Source of the DNA: Formicarius rufipectus
Taxonomy: Eukaryota; Chordata; Aves; Passeriformes; Formicariidae
Assembly (NCBI GenBank): GCA_013399695.1
Contig: VXAU01000684.1
Span: 269,265-333,264, forward strand
DNA length: 64,000 bases
Direction of reading: 5' to 3'
Shown here: positions 16,520 to 26,260 of the stretch, in pieces
How the letters are laid out: the number at the start of each line of letters is the position of its first letter
Position numbering within the stretch: the first letter of the stretch is position 1
Notes under the pieces: generated by a model
Database searches by the model: none
Told to the model about the DNA's origin: nothing
Seen by the model: only the letters and a program-made list of their open reading frames with translations
Program-made: the position numbers and the translations under genes

Positions 16520-19500
16520 GTGTTGCAAGAGGCCTGTCTTAGACATCTCCCCAGAGAACATCGACCCACAGACTTCAAGCTCAGGACTAAGTAGACAGAG
16601 GAGGGGAAGGTACCATGTTTCAGGCCACGGGACCTGCCAGCACACCCCCGACTCATGTACGTAGATTCTGCGGCTTGCCTGGGAATTTCACCCCAGTTTT
16701 GGTTCTCAGGGAGGGAGGATTGTCTACAAAAGCTGTATTCCAGGCCTGACATCTCAGAGTGATCAAAGGCACAGCCACTGCTCTTCAAACAACAGAGCTG
16801 GGGACAGGAATGTTCCAGCAGAAGGTGCTGTTTGCTGAGCACACTGAAGGGCATCCAGGCTTGGGCTCACCCAGATCTTGTCTGGAGTTGCCTCTGTTTG
16901 TTTGTGTTTCCATGGCTTTCCGTGGTCACAATTGAGAGCATTTGAGCTGCCTAGGATTGGAGCGATTGGAGATGGAAAAACATAAAGGCTCAAGAACATC
17001 TCCTGCTGGGACAGGATACGGCCTTTCCCCGAGGGGAGATGTATCAGATATGGAGTAGATGGCGAGCCTGCTCCGAGCCAGGAGGCTGCCGAGAAGTGAC
17101 GAACAGCAGTGGATTGCTGCAGCCTTGGGAACGGATGTATCCCAGCTCCAAGGAGGCAGCCTTTTCCTTAGCTCTGGTCAGCTGAGCCTGCAAACAGCAC
17201 ATTAAATCCTAACCCCGGGAGAGCACCTGCGGTTGTTCTGCCACTGCCAAGGGACACAACTGGTTTTACACGGCCAGAGCCTCCTCGCTGCCCGTGTCCC
17301 ACTGTTGACTTTGGCTCACGCTGCTGGCCTTGTGGGAGGGAGAGGAAAATCACGTCCCTGACCTCAGGCAGTGAGAGCAGTTGGGAAACGTCTGAGGAGG
17401 CAGCGCAGCCAGGGGAGAGTTTCCTGTGGTCTCTCAGACAAGCTGTTTCCAAAAATACAAAGGAGAAACGATGGGGAAGGACAGAGCGGGAGGAACAGGG
17501 AGGGGGTGAGAGATCAGCCCCGGGGCAGAGAGGGGCAGCGCTGGACAGGCAGAGGAAAGACAAGGAGAATGGGGTAACATCCCGGGGTGATGTCCCAGGA
17601 TGACGTCCTGGGGTGACATGCCAGGGTGAAGTCCTGGAATTGCACTGCCTCAACCTCTTGAAGAAGCAGTGCAGAGAGTGAGCCAGCCCACTTGCTGAAG
17701 TGGGATTACCCCTTTGATCCCGACAGTCTGGAGGGAGGAGGGAGCATTTCCAGCAGTACAAAGGCAGGTGGGACACTCACAGTGGGTGTGTGGGGAGGGC
17801 GCAGAAGTGTTGGGCAGGGGAAGAGGGGAGGATTTGGGAAGAGATGACCTGTTGCATCTAAAGGTGAGGGAACATTTATCAAAACCCTGCCCTGAAATTC
17901 CAGGGCACAAGCAGAGGCACCTCAGTGTTCGGGTTAGGGTCTCTGAGTAGCACCTGCCCCCTACAACATCGTGGAGCAGTTCTGCCCTTACCCACTGCCC
18001 TTCAGCTCTCCTCTCGTCTCCTGAGCCTGCAGGACCTCGGAGGCGTTTCCTGCACAGCAGCAGCAGCAGCTGAGGGGCTTGAAATGGGGCAGAGGAACTC
18101 AGAAACAAAACATCCGCCCCGAGGGGAACTGGCACAAGAGCTCCAGCTATGCTCGGGGGGTGGGCGGGAGGGGAAGGGGGAAGTGGGCAGGGTACCACCC
18201 TCTGAGCCCTGGCAAAGACACACCTGGCAGCACTGCTGGAGCCCTCAGAGCAGAGCTGCTGCTGGCAGGTGCATAAGCCACAGGTGATGGTTTGCCAGTG
18301 CAGGTCACAGAGGGGCTTTGCCAGAGGCTTTTGCTGCAGCAGCTCAGCGAGTCCTTTCCCCTCCTCTGCCTGCCACAGGCCCTTGCTGTCCCCAGAGCTG
18401 TGGCAGCAGAGCTCCTGTGCTGTCATTCCTGGGGGATAATATGAGTCCCAAGATGTGCATGGTGATGCCACTGGTCAGCTCAGGACAGCGATTGATGCCT
18501 GCAGGTGGTGAGAGCTACTCATCAGGGGACAGTCCTTACCTTGCAGTGCCCATGCTGTGACATCTTCTAGGGCCATGTTTAGGTGCTGCCGCCACAAAAC
18601 AGCTCTACTGTGCCTGGCCATGGGAAACAGAGAGCTCTGCCGTGCTCCTGTTGGATAAGAGGACTGGCAGCTCTGCCCCTGTCAGGTTCCACAGCCACCT
18701 GGTGCCTCATTCCTGCTCTGCAAAATGTCCATGTTTTTCCCTCTTTCTCTATTTTCCTCCCTTCCTTTTCCTCTCCTTTGGAAAAGCACCACAGCACAGG
18801 CAGGGGCTCACATACCAGGACCTGACAGATGTCGTGGCCTCTGGGCAGCGAGTTCAGGGTGCTGTGATGGCACAGCAGAGGGGCTGGTGTGTCCCGGGGG
18901 CCTGCAGAGCAGCTGTCCATGCTAATCCTCTTCCCCACCTCCTCAAGCACAGCTCAAAGTCAGGCCAAGCTCTCATTTTGATTTCTTCTTCCTTTCTCAG
19001 GAGGCAAAGAGCAGCTCAGGAGGCAGCACAGTGCAGCGCTCCAAGGTACCTGTGACTTTACCACATCATAGAACCATCATGGAATGGTTTGGGTCGGAAG
19101 AACTTTAAAGGCCACCCGGTGCCACGCCCTGCCATGGGCAGGGACACCTTCCACCAGCCCAGGTCGCTCCAAGCCCTGTCCAACCTGGCTTGGACACTTC
19201 CAGGGATGGGACAGCCACAGCTTCTCTGGGCACCCTGTGCCAGGGCCTCATCTTACTGATTCATGGCAAGGTGGGGAGGACCAAAAGTCCAAGGCCCATC
19301 ACCAATCCAGCCCAAGGTCAGTGGAGTGGCCCAAGGAGGGGAATGTGGGCCTGCTTCACCCTCACCAACGCTCCAGTGAATGATAGCACAAATGCCAGGG
19401 AGGAGGGCTGTGTTGGGAGCCAGGCGCAAGGGATCCTAAGCTCTTTCCTCATCCTGTCTCTCCCTGTGCTGTCCCCTTGCCCAGTCATTCAGCCTGAAGG

Positions 19501-20232
19501 CACAGGTGAAGGAGATGTGCACTGCCTGCCAGAAAACCGTATATCCCATGGAGCGGCTGGTGGCTGATAAGTTCGTGTTCCACAGCTCCTGCTTCTGCTG
19601 CAAGCACTGCCATACCAAGCTCAGGTGAGCCAGGCTGGGGCCTGCCCTGGGATTGGTGTCACCACAGCTCTGCTGGGTCTGGGTGGGGAGACCCCCTCAA
19701 ACACTGCACCCACCCCCTAACCCACCACAGCCCCATCCTAAAGACCCCCAGCCCACTCATCACAGCAAAAACAAGGTTTATCTGCTCACCTGCTCCCAAG
19801 TCTCAGCTAAATTCCACCTGCTGTGGAAGAACTGCTTCCCCTGGAGAGCTTCCCCAGGATTACACGGAGCTGAGCCAGAGCCTCCTCCTAGAGGAGCTCC
19901 CTGGAGACCTTCCTCCTTACAGACCTGCTCACAGCAACCCTCACCACCCTGCCCTGTCTGGAGGGAGCCCTTTGCCCCATCTAAGGGTCTCCTCCTGCCC
20001 CTTCCCTCCCCTGTCCTGCTGCCCCCAAGCCCCAGCTCCCCGTGCCCGTCTGACCCTGCCCTCCCTCCGCAGCCTGGGCAGCTACGCTGCGCTCCACGGG
20101 GAGTTCTACTGCAAGCCCCACTTCCAGCAGCTCTTCAAGAGTAAAGGCAACTACGACGAGGGCTTCGGGCGCAAGCAGCACAAGGAGCTGTGGGTGCACA
20201 AGGAGGTGGAGAGTGGCACCAAGTCGGCGTGA
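16520..20232 (+). CDS. LIMD2: LIMD2, LIM domain-containing protein 2
   Basis: Four coding exons on the plus strand: 16615-16656, 19001-19045, 19485-19624 and 20073-20232, all GT-AG. Together 387 nt, 128 aa plus stop; human LIMD2 is 127 aa. The start is the ATG at 16615 (A at -3), opening MFQATGPASTPPTH; the human protein opens MFQAAG. The single LIM domain uses ligands C41, C44, H62, C65, C68, C71, C89 and H92, with both fingers spaced C-x2-C-x17-H-x2-C and C-x2-C-x17-C-x2-H. The C-terminus KGNYDEGFGRKQHKELW is the family signature. From family knowledge, LIMD2 binds integrin-linked kinase and promotes cell motility, and is high in lymphoid cells. It converges with MAP3K3 on its right, as in human. 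The 16520-16614 part is 5' UTR after a pyrimidine-rich acceptor. Identification is firm. Confidence 0.95.
16615..16656 (+). CDS. LIMD2: LIMD2 coding exon 1
   Basis: 42 nt, 14 codons, MFQATGPASTPPTH. Donor GTACGT, phase 0. Preceded by 5' UTR from the acceptor tttccag ending at 16519. Too short for most ORF callers. Confidence 0.88.
17580..17640 (+). repeat. 13-bp minisatellite
   Basis: Four full 13-bp units and a partial: tcccggggtgatg, tcccaggatgacg, tcctggggtgaca, tgccagggtgaag, tcctggaat. One junction creates a CRE-like TGACGTCC. Lies in LIMD2 intron sequence. Confidence 0.85.
19001..19045 (+). CDS. LIMD2: LIMD2 coding exon 2
   Basis: 45 nt encoding EAKSSSGGSTVQRSK. Acceptor cctttctcag, donor GTACCT, phase 0 on both sides. 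Aligns with human DAKGGGSSTVQRSK. Confidence 0.93.
19065..19260 (-). mobile_element. CR1 LINE 3' fragment in LIMD2 intron
   Basis: Starts catcatagaaccatcatgga (decayed octamer tail) and continues ggtttgggtcggaagaactt and gacacttccagggatgggac. Antisense orientation; it begins about 20 bp after the exon 2 donor. Confidence 0.9.
19485..19624 (+). CDS. LIMD2: LIMD2 coding exon 3 (first zinc finger and start of second)
   Basis: 140 nt encoding SFSLKAQVKEMCTACQKTVY and the stretch up to CKHCHTKL. Carries six of the eight zinc ligands. Acceptor cttgcccag, donor GTGAGC; the last codon is split AG|C. Confidence 0.97.
20073..20232 (+). CDS. LIMD2: LIMD2 coding exon 4 and stop
   Basis: 160 nt ending at TGA 20230-20232. 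Encodes SLGSYAALHGEFYCKPHFQQ and then LFKSKGNYDEGFGRKQHKEL plus WVHKEVESGTKSA. Contributes the last two zinc ligands (C89, H92). Confidence 0.97.
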
Positions 20233-20330
20233 GCGGGACCAGTCCACCTTCCTCCCCTGAAGCCCAGCAGAGCCTGAGGGGTGCTGAGCACACGTTAACT
20301 GAGCTGATGTAAAGCGGGACCTGTGGGAGT

Positions 20331-20515
20331 GGAGGGGGCAGCCCACCCTTCTCTGAGGGTTCTCAGAGGGGTCCTGCAGGTCATGAAGGTGGGGCAGAAG
20401 TGAAGGGGTGCAGTCCCCAGACCTGAAGCCCTCTCTCTGCAGGCCCCTCTCCCCATCGAGATCGTACCAGGAGCACTTGCCCCCTCCTCCCAGGGACCCC
20501 CAAGCCCTGTTCATA
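20331..20515 (+). repeat. Duplicated block, copy A (in LIMD2 3' UTR)
   Basis: The first 50 bases (ggagggggcagcccaccctt onward) differ from copy B at 20974 by only two bases; similarity continues through ccccagacct and agcacttg ... acccccaag with small indels. Confidence 0.75.
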
Positions 20516-20801
20516 CATTTCAGGCCTGTCACCATGGACAAGGAGATGACTGCAGGGGGATTTAGCCAGCTTGTGAGCCACAGCAGAGCTCCCAAGTCCT
20601 GCCATGCCAATCCTGCCTTGCTGGGGCTCTGGATGAGGAGGGTCCTTAGTTTACATCAGCTCAGTTCAGGTAGCTCAGCCTTCAGGGTGCTGCCCTGCAA
20701 CTGTTTAACAGTGTCTGTCTTTTTTATATTTGCCTTGGACCGGTACGTTCTGCGCCGGAGCCTCCGCGGCCACTCCGTGCCACGCGCTCTTTTATTTTTG
20801 T

Positions 20802-20807
20802 AATACA
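20802..20807 (+). terminator. Variant poly(A) signal AATACA of LIMD2
   Basis: ttttatttttgtaatacaag followed by GT-rich gtgtccgagtcttccc. AATACA is a known weaker variant of AATAAA; no canonical signal occurs earlier in the 3' UTR. Confidence 0.5.
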
Positions 20808-20973
20808 AGGTGTCCGAGTCTTCCCTGGCTTGTCCTGTGTTCCCAGGGCACGGGGAGGTGGGAGGAGGGGTCAGGTGCCCGTCCTGGCCGCCCAGTTACT
20901 GTGGAAAGAGCCTCTGTCCACTCAGGATCCAGGAAGTATTCCTGGATATATGCGAGTAATGTGATGACTGAGG

Positions 20974-21155
20974 GGAGGGGGCAGCCCACCCCTCTCTGAG
21001 GGTGCTCAGAGGGGTCCTGCAGGCCATAAGGGTGGAGCAGAGGTGACAGGGGTGTAGTCCCCAGACCTAAAACACTCTCTCTTCACATCTTTCTCCTCAG
21101 TGAAATCAGACCAGAAGCACTTGTCCCCACCATGAGACCCCCAAGTCTTTGGGGA
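20974..21155 (+). repeat. Duplicated block, copy B (downstream of LIMD2)
   Basis: Second copy of the 20331 block, direct orientation, offset 643 bp. Divergence rises toward the 3' part. Could be a local duplication or two copies of a dispersed repeat I do not recognise. Confidence 0.75.
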
Positions 21156-21931
21156 CCGAACCCAGGATTTCAAATGGCACATGAGTGTTGCCTTGGGAGC
21201 TGCACAGCCCAGCTGTGCACCCTCACACCAGCTGCCACATGGAGCCCAGGTACCACTCTCATCAGATCTGGATCCCCCAGGATCAGATCTACCCCTTGCC
21301 CTGCACGGGCATCTCTCACTCCCCCTCCACATCAGGGATCACCATGCCCTGTCTCTGCCTCAGCGCTCTGCCAGGGGCCAGCAGGGCCATCACCACTGGG
21401 CTGGCTGGTGCCACACAGGTCTGGTTTGGATCTATGTCATATCCAATTTTTGAGTGGCACAGTCTGTACAGGTTAATGAGCCCAGCAAGCCCTGCCAAGC
21501 TGGAGAGCCAAATGCAGGAAAACCAGGGAAAGTGGGTGAATCTGGTTTTAATTATTACTTACCCTCTCCTTCCACACATGGTTTAAAAGAATAAGGGTTT
21601 AGGAACCTCATGTCTTTTGAATTCTATGAGAATTGGGCTTTTCAGAGCCGCCCTAGCAGAGCAAGAACTTGTGATAGCCCCTGTTCCATCACTTGACTGA
21701 TTCCATCAGCTCCACCGAGCACATGCTGTCTGGGAGAACCCAGACACAGCCACAGGAACAGAAGATAAGGGTGGAGGAGGGAGAAAGGTGGGGGTGGGTG
21801 GTTCACAGGAGGATGAGATGGCACACACGTGCTCTTAACCGGGTCTCTGGAGTGCCCTCCACTCAGTACAGTCCTTTGGGAGGGGCTCTGGGTGTGCACC
21901 CACAGCCAGGCAGCACCTCCACAGCAGCCAC

Positions 21932-22000
21932 AGTGGACGTGTCACATCATCCCAGTGCGGGTGTCACACAAGTCCCAGTGGAGATGCCACACCGTCCCAG
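21932..22000 (+). repeat. 22-23 bp minisatellite, three units
   Basis: Units agtggacgtgtcacatcatccc, agtgcgggtgtcac and agtggagatgccac (each of 22-23 bp) in direct tandem. Confidence 0.7.
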
Positions 22001-23077
22001 TCACACCTGATTTTGGGCACAATACCTGCTGGATGACCCCAGGAGCCTGATGTTGGACCAGTCATGTCTCTTTTTTCACTCCAGGGCTTTTTGAAGGGCT
22101 CCTGGGAGGGAACCACCTGGGGATTCCCTGAGTCAGCACAGCAGGGACTGTGCACAGACCCTGGCAAGGCTCAGAGGGGTTTCAGCCTCACGATGAGCTT
22201 TCACTGTCCCCACCACACAGATGCTGCCCACTCCTCACACCAACACGCAGGTGGCAGATTTACACCCTTAAAAAGTCCTCTCTGAGAAGCCCTGTGGTCA
22301 CAGAGCAAAGGGGCTCCTGTGTTGCCTAAGTCGGCTTAGAAAATGAAAGCAGAGCCCTGGGTTCCGCTTCCTGCCTCTTGCTGCCTTCACTTCCCTATTC
22401 CCTTGCTCTGCTCTTCGCTCCAGCAGCGTTTTTAACTACACAAGGTGGTTTCAGGGCAGGGGAGGGAGAAATAGGCAGCCCTTAAAAGCTGGGGTTGTAG
22501 TTAGGAAGGGAACATCCAGCCAGAACAGTAATGACACTCCATTTCCTTCCCTCCCCCAAACTGAAATTTGGGATTTTGTCGAAAGGCCCTGGTCTACCTG
22601 CCCCTTCTCCCATGGGCACAGCAAACTGGGGGGAGCAGAACCAGAGGGTGCACGGACAGGTGTGAGATCTCCAGCTGCTGTGGGATCCTGTGCTGATTTT
22701 GGGAGCTGGAAGCAACACTCAGGTGATATTTTACCAAATAAACCCCTGATAACTCAGGGGAGGGAAGTGACTCCAGTGAGGATCAGGTTCCCCCAGGGAG
22801 AAAGATGCTGGATACAGCCCCATCCCAGGGAATGAATGGCAGCTGATGGCAGCTCCTGCTTCTGATGGACATGCCCACGGGGAAACCCCAGTGGAAACAC
22901 CCTTGGGAGGACGTTTTAAGCACTTTGAGCTTATCTTCTCTCTCATACATTCCAGAGGTATAATTGCACAAGTGACTGTGAAGCTTTTCCTGGAGGGATC
23001 AGAAGCAGCACTACAGAAACTCCAACTTCAAATGTCTCCAACTGGGAGGGTTTGGCAAGACAGACTGGGGAAAAAAA

Positions 23078-23097
23078 NNNNNNNNNNNNNNNNNNNN
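23078..23097. other. Assembly gap (20 N) in a poly(A) tract
   Basis: N run flanked by A on both sides, so most likely a homopolymer of uncertain length. Confidence 0.95.
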
Positions 23098-23602
23098 AAA
23101 AAAAAAGCCCAAAACATTGTTCCTTCGTCCCTAATGTTCAGCTAAAATCCAACTGATTTCATGATGAGAGCAGAACCCTCCTTTCCAAATCTCCCCCAGC
23201 AAACCTCTGGGTAACACACACGGAAATTGTTTCTGAGCAGACACAGTGACTTCTCACCGCATACTCTCACTTCAAATCTCCATCTCCACTCTAAGCACAA
23301 GGTCCATGTTTTCTCACTCCAGCCTCCCTTGACCAGCAATTTAATCTGTAGGGATGGACTTACCAGGATTTGGGATCTTCAGACTCCACATGTGGGGTAA
23401 GATTTAACTACCAAAAGACCCATGAAGCGAAGAAGGCCTATGTATTCTCAGCTTGTCCAGCTGCCAGTCACTAGGCCAACTTTTTATTTGGAGTTTCCAG
23501 GTTGCCAAAAGGCAGCCAGGAGCTTCGGGAGGTGGGGACCATCCTGCACTGCCAGGCAGAGGCTGAGCGGCAGCACCCACATCAGGCAGGACAAATATGG
23601 TT

Positions 23603-23885
23603 CAGAGCAACAGAATCGCAGACTATTGTGAGCTGGAAGGGACCCCCAAGGACCATCCAGTCTAAGCCCTGGCCCTGCACAGACACTCCAACAAATCTCT
23701 CCCTGTCCCTCAGAGCGTTGTCCAAATGCTCCTGGAACTCTGGCAGCCTTGGGGCTGTGCCCACCTGGGGAGCCTGTTCAGTGCCCGACCACCCTCTGGG
23801 AGGACCTTTTCCTGAGATCTCATCTAACCCTCCCTGGCACAACTCCAGTCTTTCCCTGGATCCTCTCCCTGCTCACACAGAGCAG
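23603..23885 (-). mobile_element. CR1 LINE 3' fragment
   Basis: Text such as gagctggaagggacccccaa, aggaccatccagtctaagcc and gctcctggaactctggcagc; antisense orientation, close in type to the copy in RNF113A intron 1. Confidence 0.85.
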
Positions 23886-24099
23886 AGATTGGATCTGCCC
23901 CTCCGGAGGAACTGCAGATCCCGATGAGTCTCCCGTTCTCCAGCTGAACAAACCAAGAGAGGTGGGGACAGGTGTCAGGGAGAAGCAGGATCTGGCAGGA
24001 GAAGCAAGAGCTGGGAGATCAGTTCTGCCTACAACACATCCGAGGATGCTGCTTAGAGCTGAGATGAAGGACTTCAAGGTCCTTCAGCTGTTTGAAATA

Positions 24100-24245
24100 A
24101 ATACATAGAGTCACAAGCTACAGCTGTGGTTGGACAGGGCTTGCAGCAACCTGGGCTAGTGGAAGGTGTCCCTGCCCGTGGCAGGGGGTGGCACTGAAAA
24201 GGCTTTAAGGTCCCTTTCAACCCAAACCATTCCATAATTCCATGA
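24100..24245 (+). mobile_element. CR1 LINE 3' fragment, sense orientation
   Basis: Contains gcaacctgggctagtggaag, ggtccctttcaacccaaacc and an octamer-like end attccataattccatga. Confidence 0.85.
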
Positions 24246-24434
24246 GCTGGTTACCCACTTAACAAGTTGCTCTGGGATACTCCTGACAGAGTTCCCACCT
24301 GAAGCCAAACACAGCAGGGACTCAACAGTATCACACCAACCATTTCCTCCTAGTCTGGTCACCAATTCCCTCCTCCCCACCTGAGGAGGGGAAACTGGGG
24401 GTGGGGCATCAGGTCTGCTCCCTCGGAACAAGGG

Positions 24435-24645
24435 ATGGCCTTGGGAGGGAATGGCCTCAAGTTGTGCCAGGGGAAGTTTAGGTTGGGTATTGGGAAATTT
24501 TCTTCATGGAAAGGGCTGTCCAACCTTGGCACAGCTGCCTTGGGGACAGGGGTCAGTGGTGGCCTTAGCAGTGCTGGGGGATGGCTGGGGTGGATGACCT
24601 CAGAGGGCTTTTTCAACCTCAGTGATTCTCTTATGATGTCCACAT
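24435..24645 (+). mobile_element. CR1 LINE 3' fragment, sense orientation
   Basis: Contains tggcctcaagttgtgccagg, attgggaaattttcttcatg and tttttcaacctcagtgattc. A second sense copy close behind the one at 24100. Confidence 0.85.
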
Positions 24646-24950
24646 GAAGAACCAACAAACCAGCCCAGCTACTGTCCTGCCAAGTGAAAAGGAGACATCA
24701 CGTTGCCCAGGGGCAGCCTTGAGAAGGACACACATTCATCTGACCCAAGAAGCAACATCACAAACAGGACACTTCTCCATCTGTCCCAAGGGATAAATTC
24801 CAGAAAGAAAAAATTTCCTCCTTCATTTAAGGTCCTTGGTGGGAAGGAAAAATAATTAACGGTTTAATGACTTACCTTGAGGCACCACTCCCAGAGAAGA
24901 GACACTGCAATGCAACAAGCACCATGACAGGCTTTCATATAAATGATAAT

Positions 24951-24956
24951 TTTATT
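24951..24956 (-). terminator. Candidate distal poly(A) signal of MAP3K3
   Basis: AATAAA on the minus strand followed, within 25-45 nt, by a GT-rich stretch (tgtcatggtgcttgttgc). Would give a 3' UTR of about 4.1 kb. Confidence 0.45.
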
Positions 24957-26254
24957 GTAAATAAAATGATACATTGGCCTGGCTTTGCACTGCAAGCCTC
25001 CGGTCGGAATATAGAGACTATTGGGTCAAGGTCTTCTGCACAATCCAGGTTAAAGCTGCTTCCTGCTCTGCACCACTTATGGTGAGAATAAAATCCTTTT
25101 CTTAACCTCTGAACTGCCCCTAGCATAGCTACCTTTGCTAACTGGGGAATTCAGTGCTGCTCAGTGAGATCTGCTCCAAAGCAAGGCTGGGTTTAAACAC
25201 CTGAAGCCTAAACATCATTAAAACAGAGAGGACACATGTTTTTTTCCTGAAAACTAAAGCCTGACTGAATCCCAGCTCCAAGAGCAGGTACAAAGGTGAC
25301 AGATCAAACCTCTCCATGCAGCTCCAGGTGAGCCCCAGTCCCTGAGACCCCCTCTGCCCACACAAAAACACATTTACAACAGGAATGTTAGTGGTTATGG
25401 AGGTTTCCCAACTTAGCTCTGGGCACTTAGAAACAACCGGGTACCAATTTCCCTCTTGGGCAATTTGTGTTGGCAATCAATGGCAATGGGAACTGTATGG
25501 AGCATCAAATCCTTTGGAATATTACTGCAAAAATAAAATAAATCCAAACCGCTGCAACCTCCTGCCACTAGGATGGCCAAAGAGTAGAATTTGTGGAGAG
25601 CAAGCAAATAACCTGGAATGCACAGAATCGTCACACCAAGCCCAAAATGCCAGTGCTTTGTTTCCTAACAAGCTCAGGGCCAACCAAATCCACCCAACTT
25701 CCACTCTGATGGGAATCTCAGACATTTTCTGCCCACTTTCAACACTTTTAGGATACTGGGACTGACAAATACTCTGTCAAACAGAATACTCTCCATGTCT
25801 GCAGCACTGTCCATCAGGGATCCCAATGCTATTCCCTACATATCCCTCCCTGGAAGGAACGGCAGGAAACTCAAGGCGACATTTGGACTGGACACAATAG
25901 CTTATTGTCAGTCTGGCACTCCTCCTCCACTCTCCCCTAAATGAGTTGGTTCCCAGTTTTCCCCAATTCTGCCAGCATGAAGAGGTCAGATGTAATTCAA
26001 TTTTGAGGTATAATCACATTTATGTCCACTTCAAACTCTTTTGCTGCCAGGGCTGCTAAGAGCCCATGGGATGAATGTCAGCCCCAAGTTATTCCCCAGA
26101 ACAGTGGACTCAGGAATCCACATCCTCCTTTTCCACAGGGCTGTGAGGAAACAAAGAAGCATTCTGGCTTGGCTCTACTCGTTATAAACCATCAGCAAAT
26201 TCTCTGCAAAACCAGCTGCTTTTTCTTCCTTTTAAAATTCATAAAGGTGTCAAA

Positions 26255-26260
26255 TTTATT
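26255..26260 (-). terminator. Candidate proximal poly(A) signal of MAP3K3
   Basis: AATAAA on the minus strand after an A/T-rich block with ATTTA motifs (26285-26420). Would give a 3' UTR of about 2.8 kb, nearer the human length as I recall it. Confidence 0.4.

Larger units (their letters stand above)
20233..20825 (+). other. LIMD2: LIMD2 3' UTR
   Basis: Runs from the stop to the poly(A) region near 20802. Holds copy A of a duplicated block (20331-20515). The end is inferred from a variant signal and a downstream GT-rich stretch. Confidence 0.6.
20826..24930. other. Intergenic region between the convergent LIMD2 and MAP3K3
   Basis: No coding exon recognised. Contains duplicated copy B, a small minisatellite, an N gap and three CR1 pieces. 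A stretch near 22360-22420 is rich in ETS-like TTCC motifs, which alone proves nothing. Confidence 0.5.

Noticed and set aside
18574..18582. ATGTTTAG at 18574 as LIMD2 start with a donor next to it
   Set aside because: It gives only M-F before a weak donor and does not match the family; the ATG at 16615 gives MFQATG with a good donor and correct phase.
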